In this document: in pieces, positions 31,770 through 42,591 of the stretch | Layout of the letters: each line of letters starts with the position of its first letter | How positions within the stretch are numbered: position 1 is the stretch's first letter | Source: Petaurus breviceps papuanus | Taxonomy: Eukaryota > Chordata > Mammalia > Diprotodontia > Petauridae | Assembly: GCA_028583685.1 (NCBI GenBank) | Contig: JAMXIF010001178.1 | Location: 3,970,148-4,034,147 of the forward strand | Reading direction: 5' to 3' | Length of the DNA stretch: 64,000 bases | Notes under the pieces: generated by a model | What the model saw: the letters and a program-made list of their open reading frames with translations, nothing else | Database searches by the model: none | What the model was told of the DNA's origin: nothing | Position numbers and translations under genes: made by a program

Positions 31770-32900
31770 CTAGGGCTACCCTAGACTATATATCACAAAC
31801 ACTTTGCTGAACAGAGAAGAGCAATCTGTATCTCACTTTCTAAGCATTAAGATCACAGACTTCCTCCTGTTTCCTTGTACCTGCAGGTCTCCAGGTGAAT
31901 CATCAAAAGATGAGCGGGTGTAGATAGATCCATGACAGAGAGACCTGTGTGTTTTGAATAAGCCGGGTTTGCACACAGCAACCTCACTAGAAGGAACAGA
32001 CATGGCAAGAAGCAGGAATAGCATAGCAATGCCAAGTCCTTCCTCACTGATGTGTCCTAATCTGTACCCACACTTGTTCTAGTGTGGTGATTTCCAAGTC
32101 TTTTGAGGGACAGTAGAGAGAGAATAATCCTTCAGTTATCCCTTAGATTTACATAGCTTCCTACAATTTATGCAGGACAAATTCTTTTATTTTTTTCCCA
32201 CACCAACCCAGTAAGGTAGATACAGGATAAGTAACTTCTCCTCCCTGAGCCTCAGTTTCCCTTTCTGTAAAGTGAAGAGGTCAGACCACATCCTTCCTAA
32301 GGTTCATTCTATCTCCACCATACTATGTTCTAAAGTCACAATCTGTGTCTCTCTGAGGCCTCTTTCTGGTTCTAAAATTCTAAGGAAAAAAAAAATCTTG
32401 TAACTAACCCCTTGGGGCTTTCCTTCTCTCTTTCATGCCTTGCCCTGGCCAACCAAACCTCTTAAAGCTGGTCTCCACTTTGGAGGAAGTAAAAGTGAAA
32501 GACTTAATTTGCCTAATTTTAGCTTCTCTGAAAACTTCCCCCTCTCTACTTAGTATACTTGACAAAGCCCTTTCTTTATGAGCTGCTTGCTGACCTAGCA
32601 GTGAGAGGTCATCTGAGGCTGATAGAGATCTGAAGCTATGGCTGGTGCCCCCTGTCATTTATCCCTAAGTGTTGATTGTCTGCCTTGTTCAGTAGGTTTA
32701 TGTATGCCCGAGGCGGGAAATCTCAAGTCTCCCAGTTTGTTGTCTTGCTCACTGATCACCTGAGACTTGATGAATCAGAGGAGCCTTTTTAAAATTGGTT
32801 AATACAGAGAGCTGTCTTCTCAGAAACATTCCTGCCAACTGCAAGACTCGGGCCCAGTTCTCCTGCTTCCTAGCTCCTTGGTCTTCCCACTGCACTATAC
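31770..32900. other. Intronic sequence, mostly unassigned
   Basis: A sense MIR-like fragment at 32222-32340 (GAGCCTCAGTTTCCCTTTCT). The rest holds no nameable repeat. Confidence 0.4.
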
Positions 32901-32904
32901 CATA

Positions 32905-32975
32905 GGTTTTGTATGATGAACTCCCAGTGAGAAAATCCCTTCTACCAATGCAGACCAGCACCTGCTCTGCAACAT
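32905..32975 (-). repeat. CORE-SINE tail variant
   Basis: Antisense: GATGAACTCCCAGTGAGAAA and TCTACCAATGCAGACCAGCA. The same tail type appears in sense at 50240-50315 and 52790-52890. Confidence 0.55.
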
Positions 32976-32984
32976 ATAGTTTTT

Positions 32985-33145
32985 AAAAAAAAAATGAATA
33001 GTATTTTATTTTTTCCAATTACATGTAAAGACAATTTTCAACATTCATTTTTTTTTAAAGATTTTGAGTTCTGGATTTTTCTCCCTCCCCTCCTCTTGTC
33101 CCCAAGACAGCAAGTAATCTGATATAGGTTAAAAGGGCAACATAT
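32985..33145 (-). repeat. L1 LINE 3' terminus
   Basis: Antisense, 5'-truncated: TTTTTTCCAATTACATGTAA, AGATTTTGAGTTCTGGATTT, CCCAAGACAGCAAGTAATCT. Confidence 0.75.
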
Positions 33146-33390
33146 AATTTTTTTATCTCCATATTCTTTTGTTTATTAATTTATTTTAAACTTAAATATG
33201 CAATAAAAAAGAAAAAGAAACATTTAAACTTAAATGCTAAAATATAAAATAAGAAAAGAAAAAAAACATTGCCACACGCAGAGCAGAACAGAAAAGAGGA
33301 TTCAAAATTCAAAATGAATTTCCACTTCAAAAAATCCTACATAATGAATACTATATATTATGTTCAGAGTTGTTGTTCTCTGCCATGCAC

Positions 33391-33539
33391 TTTTTTTTTT
33401 TGCTTTTTGGAGGGTAATTGGGGTTAAGTTACTTGCCCAAGGTCACACAGTATGTGTTAAATGTCTGAGGTCACATTTGAACTCAGGTCTTCCTGACTCC
33501 AGGGCTAGTGCTCAATTCACTGCATCACCTAGCTGCCCC
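33391..33539 (-). repeat. SINE-A
   Basis: Antisense copy with T tail and head CACCTAGCTGCCCC. Flanks TGCCATGCAC and TGCTGTGCAC look like a worn 10-bp TSD. The 33150-33390 flank is A-rich and unassigned. Confidence 0.88.
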
Positions 33540-33559
33540 AATGCTGTGCACTTTTTTTT

Positions 33560-33880
33560 TTTTTGTTTTTAGTTTTCAACATTTACTTCCATAAGATTTT
33601 GAGTTCTAAATTTTCTCCCCATCTCTCACCTCCTCCCACCCCAAGACGGCATGTAATTTGATATAGGCTCTACATATACATTCATGAACCTATTTTCATA
33701 TTAGTCGTGTTGTTAAAGAAGAATTAGAACCAGTGGGAGAAACCACGAGAAAGAAGAAACAACAAAAAGAGAGCAAACCGTCTGCTTTGATCTGCATTCA
33801 GACTGCATGGTTCTTTCTCTGGATATGGACAGCATTTTCTATCATGTAGTCTTTGGAATGCAACATAGAGTCTTTAAGCG
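33560..33880 (-). repeat. L1 LINE 3' end
   Basis: Antisense: AGATTTTGAGTTCTAAATTT, CATATTAGTCGTGTTGTTAA, GATCTGCATTCAGACTGCAT. Confidence 0.8.
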
Positions 33881-33889
33881 TTTCTTGGG

Positions 33890-34000
33890 ACACTGAGAAA
33901 CTAAATGACAGCCAGTGTGTGTCAGAGGCAGGAGTCAAGCTCTTCTTCTCTTCCTTTACACCAAGAGTAACTCTCTATTAAGCCATGCTGCTTCTCCTAC
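33890..34000 (-). repeat. MIR-like CORE-SINE fragment
   Basis: Decayed antisense copy ending GCCATGCTGCTTCTCC. Confidence 0.5.
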
Positions 34001-34627
34001 CATGGCATGGCCCACATTAAAAGAGCTGTTCTTCCTTCTGCCCTTGCAAACCGAAGGGGAAAAAAACAGCCCCCAACTATAGCTGATGCAATAGATTAGT
34101 GCTTCTGGGACATGTTTATTTTTAATTCAAGTTTATTGGATTACAGTTCCACCAGGGTTTTGTGTGCCGCTGGCAGCCATCCTATATTATCATTTCCGCA
34201 CACGCCTCCCTGCCCCCCTCATCCACCTGAATGTTTCCTCTGGCCCCAGTTGTCCCAGGGAACGTTCTGCAGCATTTCAATGACTTCTGGAAGTGAGCTT
34301 TGGCGGAGCCGACCTTTGAACACAGGATGTGAGATCCTATCGCTCGCCGGGTTGAAAGGAAACCCTGGCACAAAGAAAAGAGCTGGCACAAATGTGCAGG
34401 GCTTCCCTTCGCGGCAAGAAATGGAGCTTTGTGCTTGGGTAGCATAAAAGTCTACTAGTGCTTTTTGACGTGAGGGGGAAGACTAAGGAGGGCAGGGGCT
34501 CCAGAAGCCCTAAGCCTCTAAACCCTTCTCAGCATGGATCCAAAAGGGTTTTGTGCTCTGGTGTTCCCCACTTGCACGCCTCAGAGAGCAGTCCTCTGAT
34601 CTGTAGGTTAGGGCTGGTGAGGCCACG
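34001..34627. other. Intronic sequence, no feature recognised
   Basis: A GC-richer stretch with an open frame at 34112-34447 (111 codons, + strand) that has no domain I recognise. No support for a gene. Confidence 0.35.
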
Positions 34628-34635
34628 CTCTGGGT

Positions 34636-34840
34636 CAGTGGTGTTAGGCTAAAGCAGAAACAAGGACCACTAACCCATATGTAAGGATCCTTGCAGGCCA
34701 CATATTAAGTTAGAAAACCACATATGTTTATATATTTCTTCTTTTTAAAAATACATAGATTAGAATCAGATAGGAACTACATTTTAATCTGGCTCTGGAC
34801 ACCCTCAGGAGTGTTGTGGGCTACTTGTTTGACACATCTG
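34636..34840 (+). mobile_element. hAT-like mini transposon with 8-bp TSD (copy 2)
   Basis: Ends CAGTGGTGTTAGGC and GTTTGACACATCTG are imperfect terminal inverted repeats. Flanks CTCTGGGT (34628-34635) and CTCTGGAT (34841-34848) are an 8-bp duplication with one mismatch, the size typical of hAT elements. There is no transposase. Confidence 0.82.
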
Positions 34841-35164
34841 CTCTGGATAGGTTTGATAAATTCCTGCATCAGAATCATGAGGGACTCATGAATGGAAATC
34901 AATTTTGTCGACTTGTAAAACAAAGGAGATTGTTTGCCTTATGGATAGATGGTTTGCCTGATAGCTAGATGAAGTGGAAAATCTTGTTCCATGACCCATC
35001 TCCTTCCCTCCTTCCCACTGTATAAGACCCAAATGGTCTCACATGGATTAAAGGGAAATTTCATTGATGGTTTTCATGAAATCAGTTGATGGTAGATTTT
35101 TTCTTTATGCTATCAGTGACTTGATGCCAAAATTCTTATTGATGATCTTTTTTTGATGCTGTAT

Positions 35165-36060
35165 TTTTATGTACTTCATTAAATACTTCCCAGTTACATG
35201 TAAAGAATCTTTACTATTCATTTTTTAAAATTTTGAGTTCTACATCCTATCCTTTACTCCTGCCCCTCCCCTACCCACTAAGAAAGCAAGTAATTTGATA
35301 TTGACTATACTTGTGAAATCACATAAAACTGTTTGCAAAAGGAAACATACACACATATCAAAAAGACAAGAAAAGTTTTTAAAAGTATGCTTCAATCTTC
35401 ACTCAGAGTTCATCAGTTCTTTCTCTGGAGGTAGATAGCATTTTTCATCCTGGGTCCTTTGCAATTATCTTGGACCTCAGTCTTGTTCAGAGTAGCTAAG
35501 TCTTTCATACTTAATTATACTTACAACATTGCTGTTTCTGTGTACAGCATTCTTCTGGTTTTGCTCACTTCACTCTGCATCAGTTCATGTAAGTCTTCCT
35601 AGGTTTTTCTGAAAGCATATTGCTCATCATTTAGCACAATAGTATTTCACCACAATCATATACCATAATTTGTGCAGCCATTCCTCAGTTGAGGAATTTC
35701 CTCAATTTCCAATCCTTTGCCACCACAAAAAAAAGTTGCTAAACATATTTTTGTACAAATAGATCCTTTTCCCTTTTCTTTGATCTCTTTGAGAGACAGA
35801 TCTAGCAGTGGTATTACTGGATCAAAGAGTATGCACAGTCTTATAGCCCTTTGGATGTAGTTACAAAATACTCTCCAAAATTGTTACATCATTTCACAAT
35901 TTCACCAACCGTGCTTTAGTCTCCCGATATTCCCACATCCCCTCTAGCATTTGTCATATTCCCTTTCTTTCATGTTAGCCAATCTGATAGATGTGAGATA
36001 GTATCTCAGAGTTGTTTTAATTTACATTTCTCTAATCCCTTGTTAATAATCCTAATATGC
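35165..36060 (-). repeat. L1 LINE 3' end, about 0.9 kb
   Basis: Antisense: CCCAGTTACATGTAAAGAAT, TTGCTCACTTCACTCTGCAT, TTTGCCACCACAAAAAAAAG, AGTTGTTTTAATTTACATTT. Clearly diverged. Confidence 0.85.
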
Positions 36061-37075
36061 ATTACACTCTTTATCATGACTTGCTGTGTTCCCCACACAA
36101 ATGCATGTGCATACATGCGTGCTTATACACATACACACACACACACTTCTGGGATTATGGTTATATATGGGATCAATTATCCATAAAGTTATATAGACTA
36201 TGAAACCCTGGGGATCTATGCCCTGGGCATCAACTGATAAAAAATCATTTTATACCTTAAATATTTAGATTAGACAGCCTACATCTGGAACTCTCAGGGC
36301 ACCTCCCAGGCAGGTTCCCCAGGAATATATTTATTAGAAATGACATACTTACAGATTCCCCTTTTATGTTTTATCTGGAAATGTCTGTAGGGGTTTGTAA
36401 AGGCAGAAGAAAGTCTGGGTTACATAATTTTATGGATATATCTGAGAAAGGCAGGTTTTGAAGGTAATAGGATGCTTTTCTTTAAATTTTTATTTCTTGC
36501 AAATGGAAATACAGAGCAATAATTTCAAGGAAGCAGGACACTGGAAACAAGAAGCTCTTAACTTGGTCTCTGTGTGCTACCTAACCTTTTGGCTTTTGGG
36601 TGGGGGTACTTTTTAGCACTTTTATTCCCCTAACTATGAAATTGGAGGAGGGGTGTACAATGTTCTTTATCTTTACTTTTAGAGAGAGCTATTAAGGACT
36701 TTATTGAAGTCATTGAATGTAAGATGCATTGGGATCCTGGCATGAAAAACACACCAGAGAACTCATAGCAGGGTGTGTTATGGAAGGTTGTAAGGATCAG
36801 AAGAGATGATATTTATAAAACGCACACATAAGTACATATATACACATATGTATATAGTATTTTATGTAATATGTATTTATGAAATATATATATATATATA
36901 ATGCACACATATATCATGTATTTCTAACATTGTGGGCAGTTAATACATTTTTTTCTCCCTTCCCTTCCCCTTAATGTATAGAGGGCTAGACTAGCATCAC
37001 TCCAATCTTGGTTCCCACCATTGATAATGACTCCTTGATAGTGTTTAAGTCAGAATGGTGACCTCTTTTTCCTAC
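36061..37075. other. Intronic sequence with simple repeats
   Basis: (CA)n near 36129-36146 and (TA)n/(CA)n near 36826-36915. The rest is unassigned. Confidence 0.5.
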
Positions 37076-37077
37076 AT

Positions 37078-37418
37078 GTTTTCTTTTCTGTAAAATGAGA
37101 GCATTGGACTAGAATCAGTGCTTCTTAAACTGTGGATTGTGAAAAATTTGGCACCAGTAAAAGATTTCTGGACACAGAATGACCAAAAATTCATTCAAAA
37201 CCAAACTCACAATGAATCTGAGGTACTTGCCCATGTGGCTTCATGGACTTCACTGCAGCCCTGGTTCTGAACACAAAATGTTCACTTTGCATTGAGCATG
37301 CCCTCAGGCCATGAAAAACTAAGGAATGCTGCCCAAATGAGAAGAGGAAGAAGTTTGAGAAGCCCTGCCCTAGATGAAATGAAGTCCCTTCTTCCTCTAA
37401 CATTAAGTGATTCTATAG
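37078..37418 (+). repeat. MIR-like SINE tail split by an hAT-like element
   Basis: SINE tail CTGTAAAATGAGAGCATTGG stops near 37115 and resumes near 37368 (TAGATGAAATGAAGTCCCTT). The insert at 37116-37367 has ends CAGTGCTTCTTAAAC and GTTTGAGAAGCCCTG, inverted repeats matching at 13 of 15 bases. Confidence 0.75.
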
Positions 37419-37419
37419 T

Positions 37420-37759
37420 TTGGTATTCCCTTTTTTGCCCCCTTCCAACTCTAATCCTCTGAGTTCTGCATTCTGGCATTCTGTGTTCTGAGGTCCCTTC
37501 CCATTTTCATAGTCTATGTCTCCTGGCACCAAGACAATCATGGTATGCTGCCGACCGATCTTGGCTCATTGCCTGCCCTCACAACTTCACGCTGCCCATG
37601 CAGATGCAACCTCAGTGCTGTTCATTTGTGGGACGTGATCCTGAAACTAATTTAGAGCCACCAATTCCTTGCTATTTATTGACTCGGTCTGCCTTGCTCA
37701 TTTGCAAGGTTATAGGAACATGTCTGTTCACCCTTAATATTGTGCTCATCTTGTTTCAG
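37420..37759. other. VAV2 intron end upstream of the acidic exon
   Basis: No nameable repeat. It ends in TGCTCATCTTGTTTCAG. Confidence 0.6.
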
Positions 37760-37862
37760 TGAACACGATCTGGGTGAGGATATCTATGACTGCGTCCCGT
37801 GTGAAGATGAAGGTGATGATATCTATGAGGATATTATCAAAGTGGAAGTCCAACAGCCTATG
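37760..37862 (+). CDS. VAV2: VAV2 exon: acidic autoinhibitory segment
   Basis: This 103-nt exon starts with the last base of an Asp codon (upstream intron phase 2) and then encodes 34 residues from [10 protein letters not shown] to VEVQQPM, ending in phase 0. The acceptor is TTGTTTCAG and the donor is GTAATG, weaker than the other donors here. It carries two tyrosines 13 residues apart in DIYD and DDIYED contexts. In the Vav family these acidic-region tyrosines (human Vav2 Tyr159 and Tyr172) hold the DH domain shut until a Src or Syk kinase phosphorylates them. One residue differs from the human protein as I recall it (CEDE here, CEDG in human). A (TG)n tract starts a few bases past the donor. 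Confidence 0.95.
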
Positions 37863-37865
37863 GTA

Positions 37866-37900
37866 ATGCGTGTGTGTGTGTGTGTGCGTGTGTGTGTGTC
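37866..37900. repeat. (TG)n right after a VAV2 splice donor
   Basis: GCGTGTGTGTGTGTGTGTGC then GTGTGTGTGTGTC, starting four to eight bases past the donor GTAATG. UG repeats in intronic RNA bind CELF and TDP-43 proteins in mammals. Confidence 0.9.
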
Positions 37901-39358
37901 TCCCCACCCCCATGCCCCACCTTCCTTGCCTTACATTTAGAAGTAGCAACCCTCAAAATCTGCTGACAAATCTCTTCTGATTGTTTGGGTCTTTGTGAAA
38001 AGGCAGAAAGAAACTAAATTAGAGCCACTGCGACCATTTCTAAGATTTTTTTAATGTGTTGCTATGGAGTTCTCCTCTGAAGGATTTGCAAAGTTCTAAG
38101 TTCTCACTGCAAAAAACCCAGCATTACAAATAGTTGCTCAGTCCCCATTGCACACAGCGGGTATCATTTCATCCTTTTGTACACAGAACGATGAGGCTGA
38201 TATTGGCTCAATTAGCCAGCTGTGCATCTTTTATGTGGCAAGCATATTTACTTCCAAGCAACTTGACTAATAATCTGTCTGAAGCCAGCTTCCCATTGCA
38301 TATTTTTTTATCAAGTGTAACTGCTCTTCCCTAAGGCCACCAGCCCTTCCCTGCCCAAGGGTGGTACATGTGGTGGTGAGGTTGAAACATGCTGGTAGAG
38401 CTTATTAGGCCTCTGACCCAAAGGCTTTGCTTCTTCTCTAAACCATCAACAAGTCCCTTCTGTGTGGGTTGGTGTTTTTGTGAAACCATGTGCTGCCACT
38501 GAACAAAGCTGGATATTACCCAGACACCAAATTTAAGTGTGTGTTTTTTTCCTTAGTGTAGCACTAACCAGCTGGTAGTGGTAAAAGAAAAGATAGCAGA
38601 GGGGGAGAAAAAACCCCCAAAGTGCCTTTCAAAGAGAGATTTCTCATTCTGAGGGAGTGTCTGTTGGTTTAACTGGTGCCGCATTACAGGCAGATGTGAC
38701 TGCGCCTTTCGAAGACCAGAGTTTACTTTCCACAACAAACAAACCTGCTCTTAAGATGAATTTTCTATTTTGTGGGTTTCCTTCTTCCCACATGTGTAAC
38801 ATAGAAGTCAAGAGTAAAGGCCAGGAAGAGAGTATAAAATCCAAGTGTGGTTAAGACCAGCAACTCTTCTCCGCAGAATACTTGTAGACAGTGTACATTC
38901 ACCTGCCTACCTTGATCCATGGGCATGGGCATGAGATGGGAAGGATTCCCAAGGCTGAATTTCCTTGTCAAAGTCAGGAAACATGCCCTTCTTCCAAGGC
39001 AAGAAGAAAGGTATGTTTCTCTTGCTGTATATTTTTAAAAGAGCTCAATTTGTCCAGATTAGAGCAAACCCATCTCTGGTCCTCCCTCATGATGGAGAAT
39101 AGTTCCCAAATCAAACCTGTTCAGATAGATGATCCAAATTAATCACCCCAAACACTATGTGGCTTGGCTTAGTGTTTTCTTCCTTCCCACTACAGGGCTT
39201 TCTGAATGTTCGTACCTGAAGTCCAAAGATTTCCCTGCTGACCATTTTGAATTTGACAATCAATGGTGATTAGAAGAAATTTTAGTCCTAGGTTTCAGTA
39301 CCTTTCCTCACAAAGGCCTCTTTGACACCTAGGTGTTTTATTCTATGACTAAGCCATG
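37901..39358. other. VAV2 intron, repeat-poor
   Basis: About 1.45 kb with no repeat I can name, unlike most of the window. GAAACTAAATTAGAGCCAC at 38010-38028 nearly repeats 37643-37661 on the other side of the exon. Confidence 0.5.
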
Positions 39359-39362
39359 TCTT

Positions 39363-39476
39363 AAGAGCACTGACCCTGTAGTCAAGAGGACCAGAGATCA
39401 ACTCTGGCATCATATACTTACTAGCTGTATGACCCTGTGCAAGTCACTTAATCCCAATTGCCTTTAAAAAAAAAAA
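39363..39476 (+). repeat. SINE-A, 5' truncated
   Basis: Sense copy lacking its first 30-40 bases, with an A tail. Flanks GCCATGTCTT and GCATGTCTT are a probable TSD. Confidence 0.8.
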
Positions 39477-39479
39477 GGC

Positions 39480-40016
39480 ATGTCTTGTGACTAAAATATG
39501 AAGGTACCAATAAAAATTGGAATGGTAGAAAATTAAGGAATTGCCTATTGAATGAACATCTCTGCCTGCACAAAGGCCCCGTATCCATATTGCCATTCCT
39601 GCAGTCATCCTGCTCCCACAGAGAGGATGTGTCCTTTTTTCCTAGCTCCTGATGATGCCCCCATTTAGGGTGTTTATTTGATCTCGAAATGCACATGAAA
39701 AGTTCTAAGATTTATTTTCAAAGCCTGCCAGGGAGCATAAGGGAAGATTGCTTATCTGTGTTCTAGGGAAGAGATGGATGTATTACAAGTGCTGCTTTGT
39801 GCAGCCCTTAATCTCCAAGCCAGAGGACTGAAACGTTTACAGAGTGCCCCTGTTGATCCCTGGCAGGATGGAGACGGCACTTCATGCCTGCATCCTCTAG
39901 GAGATAAAGCAGGTGGTTTTATTTTCACTGTTATGCCTGGAATTAGCCTAATGCTGTCAGTGGAAGGCAGTGGAAATCTACTCTGTCCTCCCTCCTACCC
40001 TTCAAGTGGAAATGCA
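39480..40016. other. VAV2 intron, no feature recognised
   Basis: No nameable repeat. Short open frames here are taken as chance. Confidence 0.4.
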
Positions 40017-40092
40017 AACATCTTGAGGGCAAGGAATATATTTTTCACCCTCATATCCCCAGTGCGCTGCAAGTATTCATTGAATTGAATTG
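40017..40092 (+). repeat. L2 LINE 3' end
   Basis: ATCTTGAGGGCAAGGAATAT and CCAGTGCGCTGCAAGTATTC. Confidence 0.6.
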
Positions 40093-40386
40093 TGAGACTT
40101 TTGGGGAAAAAAGTACAAGTAGGAGCTCTCTGGCCCAAGGTAAAAGCTTAGTGTCTTTGAAGCAGTATAAATGTGTCAGGGTATGAGGAAGAGTTAGGTG
40201 GTCAGGCTCAGTTACATAGCTGTTTCTTCTCCTGCATGGAGCCATGATGTGTGTACAGGTGTGCTCCCCTATGTCACTGGCAGAATGTTGGAGACCTGGG
40301 GCCTGGCTTTCTCCCAAGGCCAGCTTAAAGTGCCAGAGTGTGGGCATCACTAACTATTTGTGCTTCTTCTCCCTCCATGCTTTCAG

Positions 40387-40401
40387 ATTAGATATATGCA
40401 G
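40387..40401 (+). CDS. VAV2: VAV2 15-nt microexon (IRYMQ)
   Basis: Fifteen bases, ATTAGATATATGCAG, sit between a pyrimidine-rich acceptor ending GCTTTCAG and a consensus donor GTAAGT. They encode Ile-Arg-Tyr-Met-Gln in phase 0 on both sides, so the exon can be skipped or kept without shifting the frame. It joins VEVQQPM of the exon before to KMGMTEDD of the exon after, matching recalled human VAV2, where a short segment at about residues 184-188 varies between isoforms. The insert lies in the linker between the acidic region and helix 1 of the DH domain. It is far too short for ordinary exon finding and was found by reading for the missing five residues. Confidence 0.9.
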
Positions 40402-41259
40402 GTAAGTGATGGACACCAGAGGAGGCTACACCAGCTTTCATGTAGCTTTCCATCTTTCTGGTATGAGGCATAAAAGCAAACATGTACAAATACAGAGCAT
40501 CCACAAATATGTCATTACAGATGTTTGTTGAATTGAAAGGAATTCGACCCATCAGTGTCTGGTGATGGATCAGAGTAGCCAGGATGAGTGTGTTACCGGC
40601 ACAGCACGGTTATGCCAATTCTGGCAACAGGCCATTCTCAGTCAGATCTCAGCCCATTCATTAGCTGTCATCCTGACAAGGATGAATGCCCCTCTTGTGA
40701 CTGTTTGTTGAAGGGATCAAGAGAGCATTAATTACTTACAACTTCAGCACCAGTGGATTTTTAGCAAATTCTTGGCCCACCTCAAGTATGCAGCAGAAGA
40801 AATTATTGTATTGAAATTGGACTACATGACCTCTAAGGCCTCCCAAAAAGTCATACTACAGATGAAAGCCAGGAACTGCTTGCTTTGTGGGCCCTACTTT
40901 CTCAGCATCGGGGACTTTCCTCTGACTTCTGCTGGACCTTCAAGGCTATAACTAGGTCTAGGCAACTGAAACTTTGCTCCTAAGCCCATAACATTTGTGG
41001 GCCTTTAGCAATGTAGGAAGAAGTAGCATCTATTTAACAAGAACAGTTAGTTAAAATGAGAAGGTATCAGATAGGCTAGGGTGATTTTCTCCACCCCACC
41101 TCTTCATGCACTGGCCTCCCCAAGAGCTACCCTGCATTGATAGTGTTAAGGAATCTCTTGTCTCTTCTCCATGCCTGGTGGTGGCACATAGAATGCAGAA
41201 GGGTGGGGGAAACCAGAAACATTTCCCCCAAAGATATGAAGCATAAGACTCTTAGTCTT
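40402..41259. other. VAV2 intron after the microexon, repeat-poor
   Basis: About 850 bases. 40550-40830 looks single-copy, with a TTAATTA word; it may be a regulatory or conserved block, but I cannot show this from one sequence. Confidence 0.4.
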
Positions 41260-41412
41260 AAGGGGTGGCTAGGTGGCACAGTGAATAGAGCCCCGGCCCT
41301 GGAGTCAAGAGGACCTGAGTTCAAATCTAGCCTCTGGCACTTAACACAAAAACTAGCCATGTGACCTTGGGCAAGTTACTTAACCCCAACTGCCCTCCAA
41401 AAAGCAAAAAAA
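41260..41412 (+). repeat. SINE-A with 15-bp TSD
   Basis: Sense copy GGGGTGGCTAGGTGGCACAG with A tail. AAGACTCTTAGTCTT flanks it at 41245-41259 and 41413-41427. Confidence 0.93.
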
Positions 41413-41829
41413 AAGACTCTTAGTCTTGGAAAGAAAAGATGTGTGGCAGAAATCTACCTATCTTTCTTTACTGAGTGGACCAATCCTGGAGGATAGGGTA
41501 GTCCGTGTTCCAGAACTTACTTGGGACCATGGTAGCACAGAGTTTGGACTTTGTTGGCTTCTGAATATTTTTCTCTATGTTGCATCATTTGAATATGAAG
41601 TTGTTCTAAAGAAGATCCCAGTGAGGGAATCACTGGTAACTGTGTTCTGGTTCATTTCTATATCACAAAAATCCATGGCCAGGCCACTTTCTCCCCAAAA
41701 TAATATTTTAAAAAACTTATGAAAAGTAGAGTGTGACTTGGAAATGCTTTCCTTACTTTATTTGGGCTTAAACTTCAGCCCCCTGGAGCTTCCAACTTCT
41801 CTCAGAACTCCTAATGGCATTTATTGTGC

Positions 41830-42022
41830 CATTTGTGACATAGTGGACTTGGAGTCAGGAGACCTGGATTCAAATTCTGCCTTGGAAATTTAGTAGCTGA
41901 GAAATAGGTAAATCCTTTCATTTTTGAGACCCTCAACTTACTTTTCTGTGAAATGGTACTAAGGATACTTAGACTACCTACCTCACAGAGTTGTTAGGAG
42001 GAAAGCACTTTAGAAACCCTTA
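41830..42022 (+). repeat. MIR-like CORE-SINE
   Basis: Sense: GACTTGGAGTCAGGAGACCT, then CTACCTCACAGAGTTGTTAG. Confidence 0.75.
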
Positions 42023-42025
42023 AAA

Positions 42026-42181
42026 CCGTGGTGTCAAACTCAATTAGAAACAGGGCCTCTAAACTGGGCCACTTATTGACTTAGTAAACCACATGTTACC
42101 ATTAGCTACTTTTTATTGTTTTGATTTCCTAATTACATTTTAGTCTGGTTCACTTTGCAGTCTGCATGCTTGACATTTCTG
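42026..42181 (+). mobile_element. hAT-like mini transposon (copy 3)
   Basis: Ends CCGTGGTGTCAAACTC and GCTTGACATTTCTG. Body words AAACCACATGTTACCATTAG and CCTAATTACATTTTAGTCTG are shared with the copies at 34636 and 58986. Confidence 0.75.
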
Positions 42182-42185
42182 GTCT

Positions 42186-42588
42186 AGAAGACCCCCACCC
42201 TTAGTATCTCTTGTACCAAATTAGGCATCTCATCTGTTGAATAAGGCCCAGGCTGAAAGATAAAAAATACATACCTGTCTCCTGCTTTGACGAGGTGACC
42301 TATAGTTGTGAAATACTGTTAGACCTAGCTTATGTGTAGATGCCTTTTGCTGAACTGTTTCCCACCTGCCACCCTCCCTGCCCTTTTTATGAAAAGGCTC
42401 TGGAATAGGGGAGATAAGTGGCAAGGTACATAAAAATGAGGGTGACCCTAAACAAAAGATGCAATAAAAAAATGTACAGGGCCTAGCCAATACCTCACTA
42501 ATGAATTATTTTATTTTTGAGCTCCCTTTTAGTAGGTAGCTAGAAACTCTTTTGGAAAAAGCCTTATTCTTATCCTATAGCCAGAAGT
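42186..42588. other. VAV2 intron, no feature recognised
   Basis: No nameable repeat. Confidence 0.35.
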
Positions 42589-42591
42589 CAG

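Noticed and set aside
34112-34447. 111-codon open frame on the plus strand
   Set aside because: No recognisable protein features; overlapping open frames on the other strand suggest composition, not coding.
1-37700. Upstream VAV2 exons (CH domain, segment with the first regulatory tyrosine)
   Set aside because: Looked for coding of FDLFDVRDFGK-like and ENDDDVYRSLEELAD-like residues; none found by reading. They presumably lie before the window.
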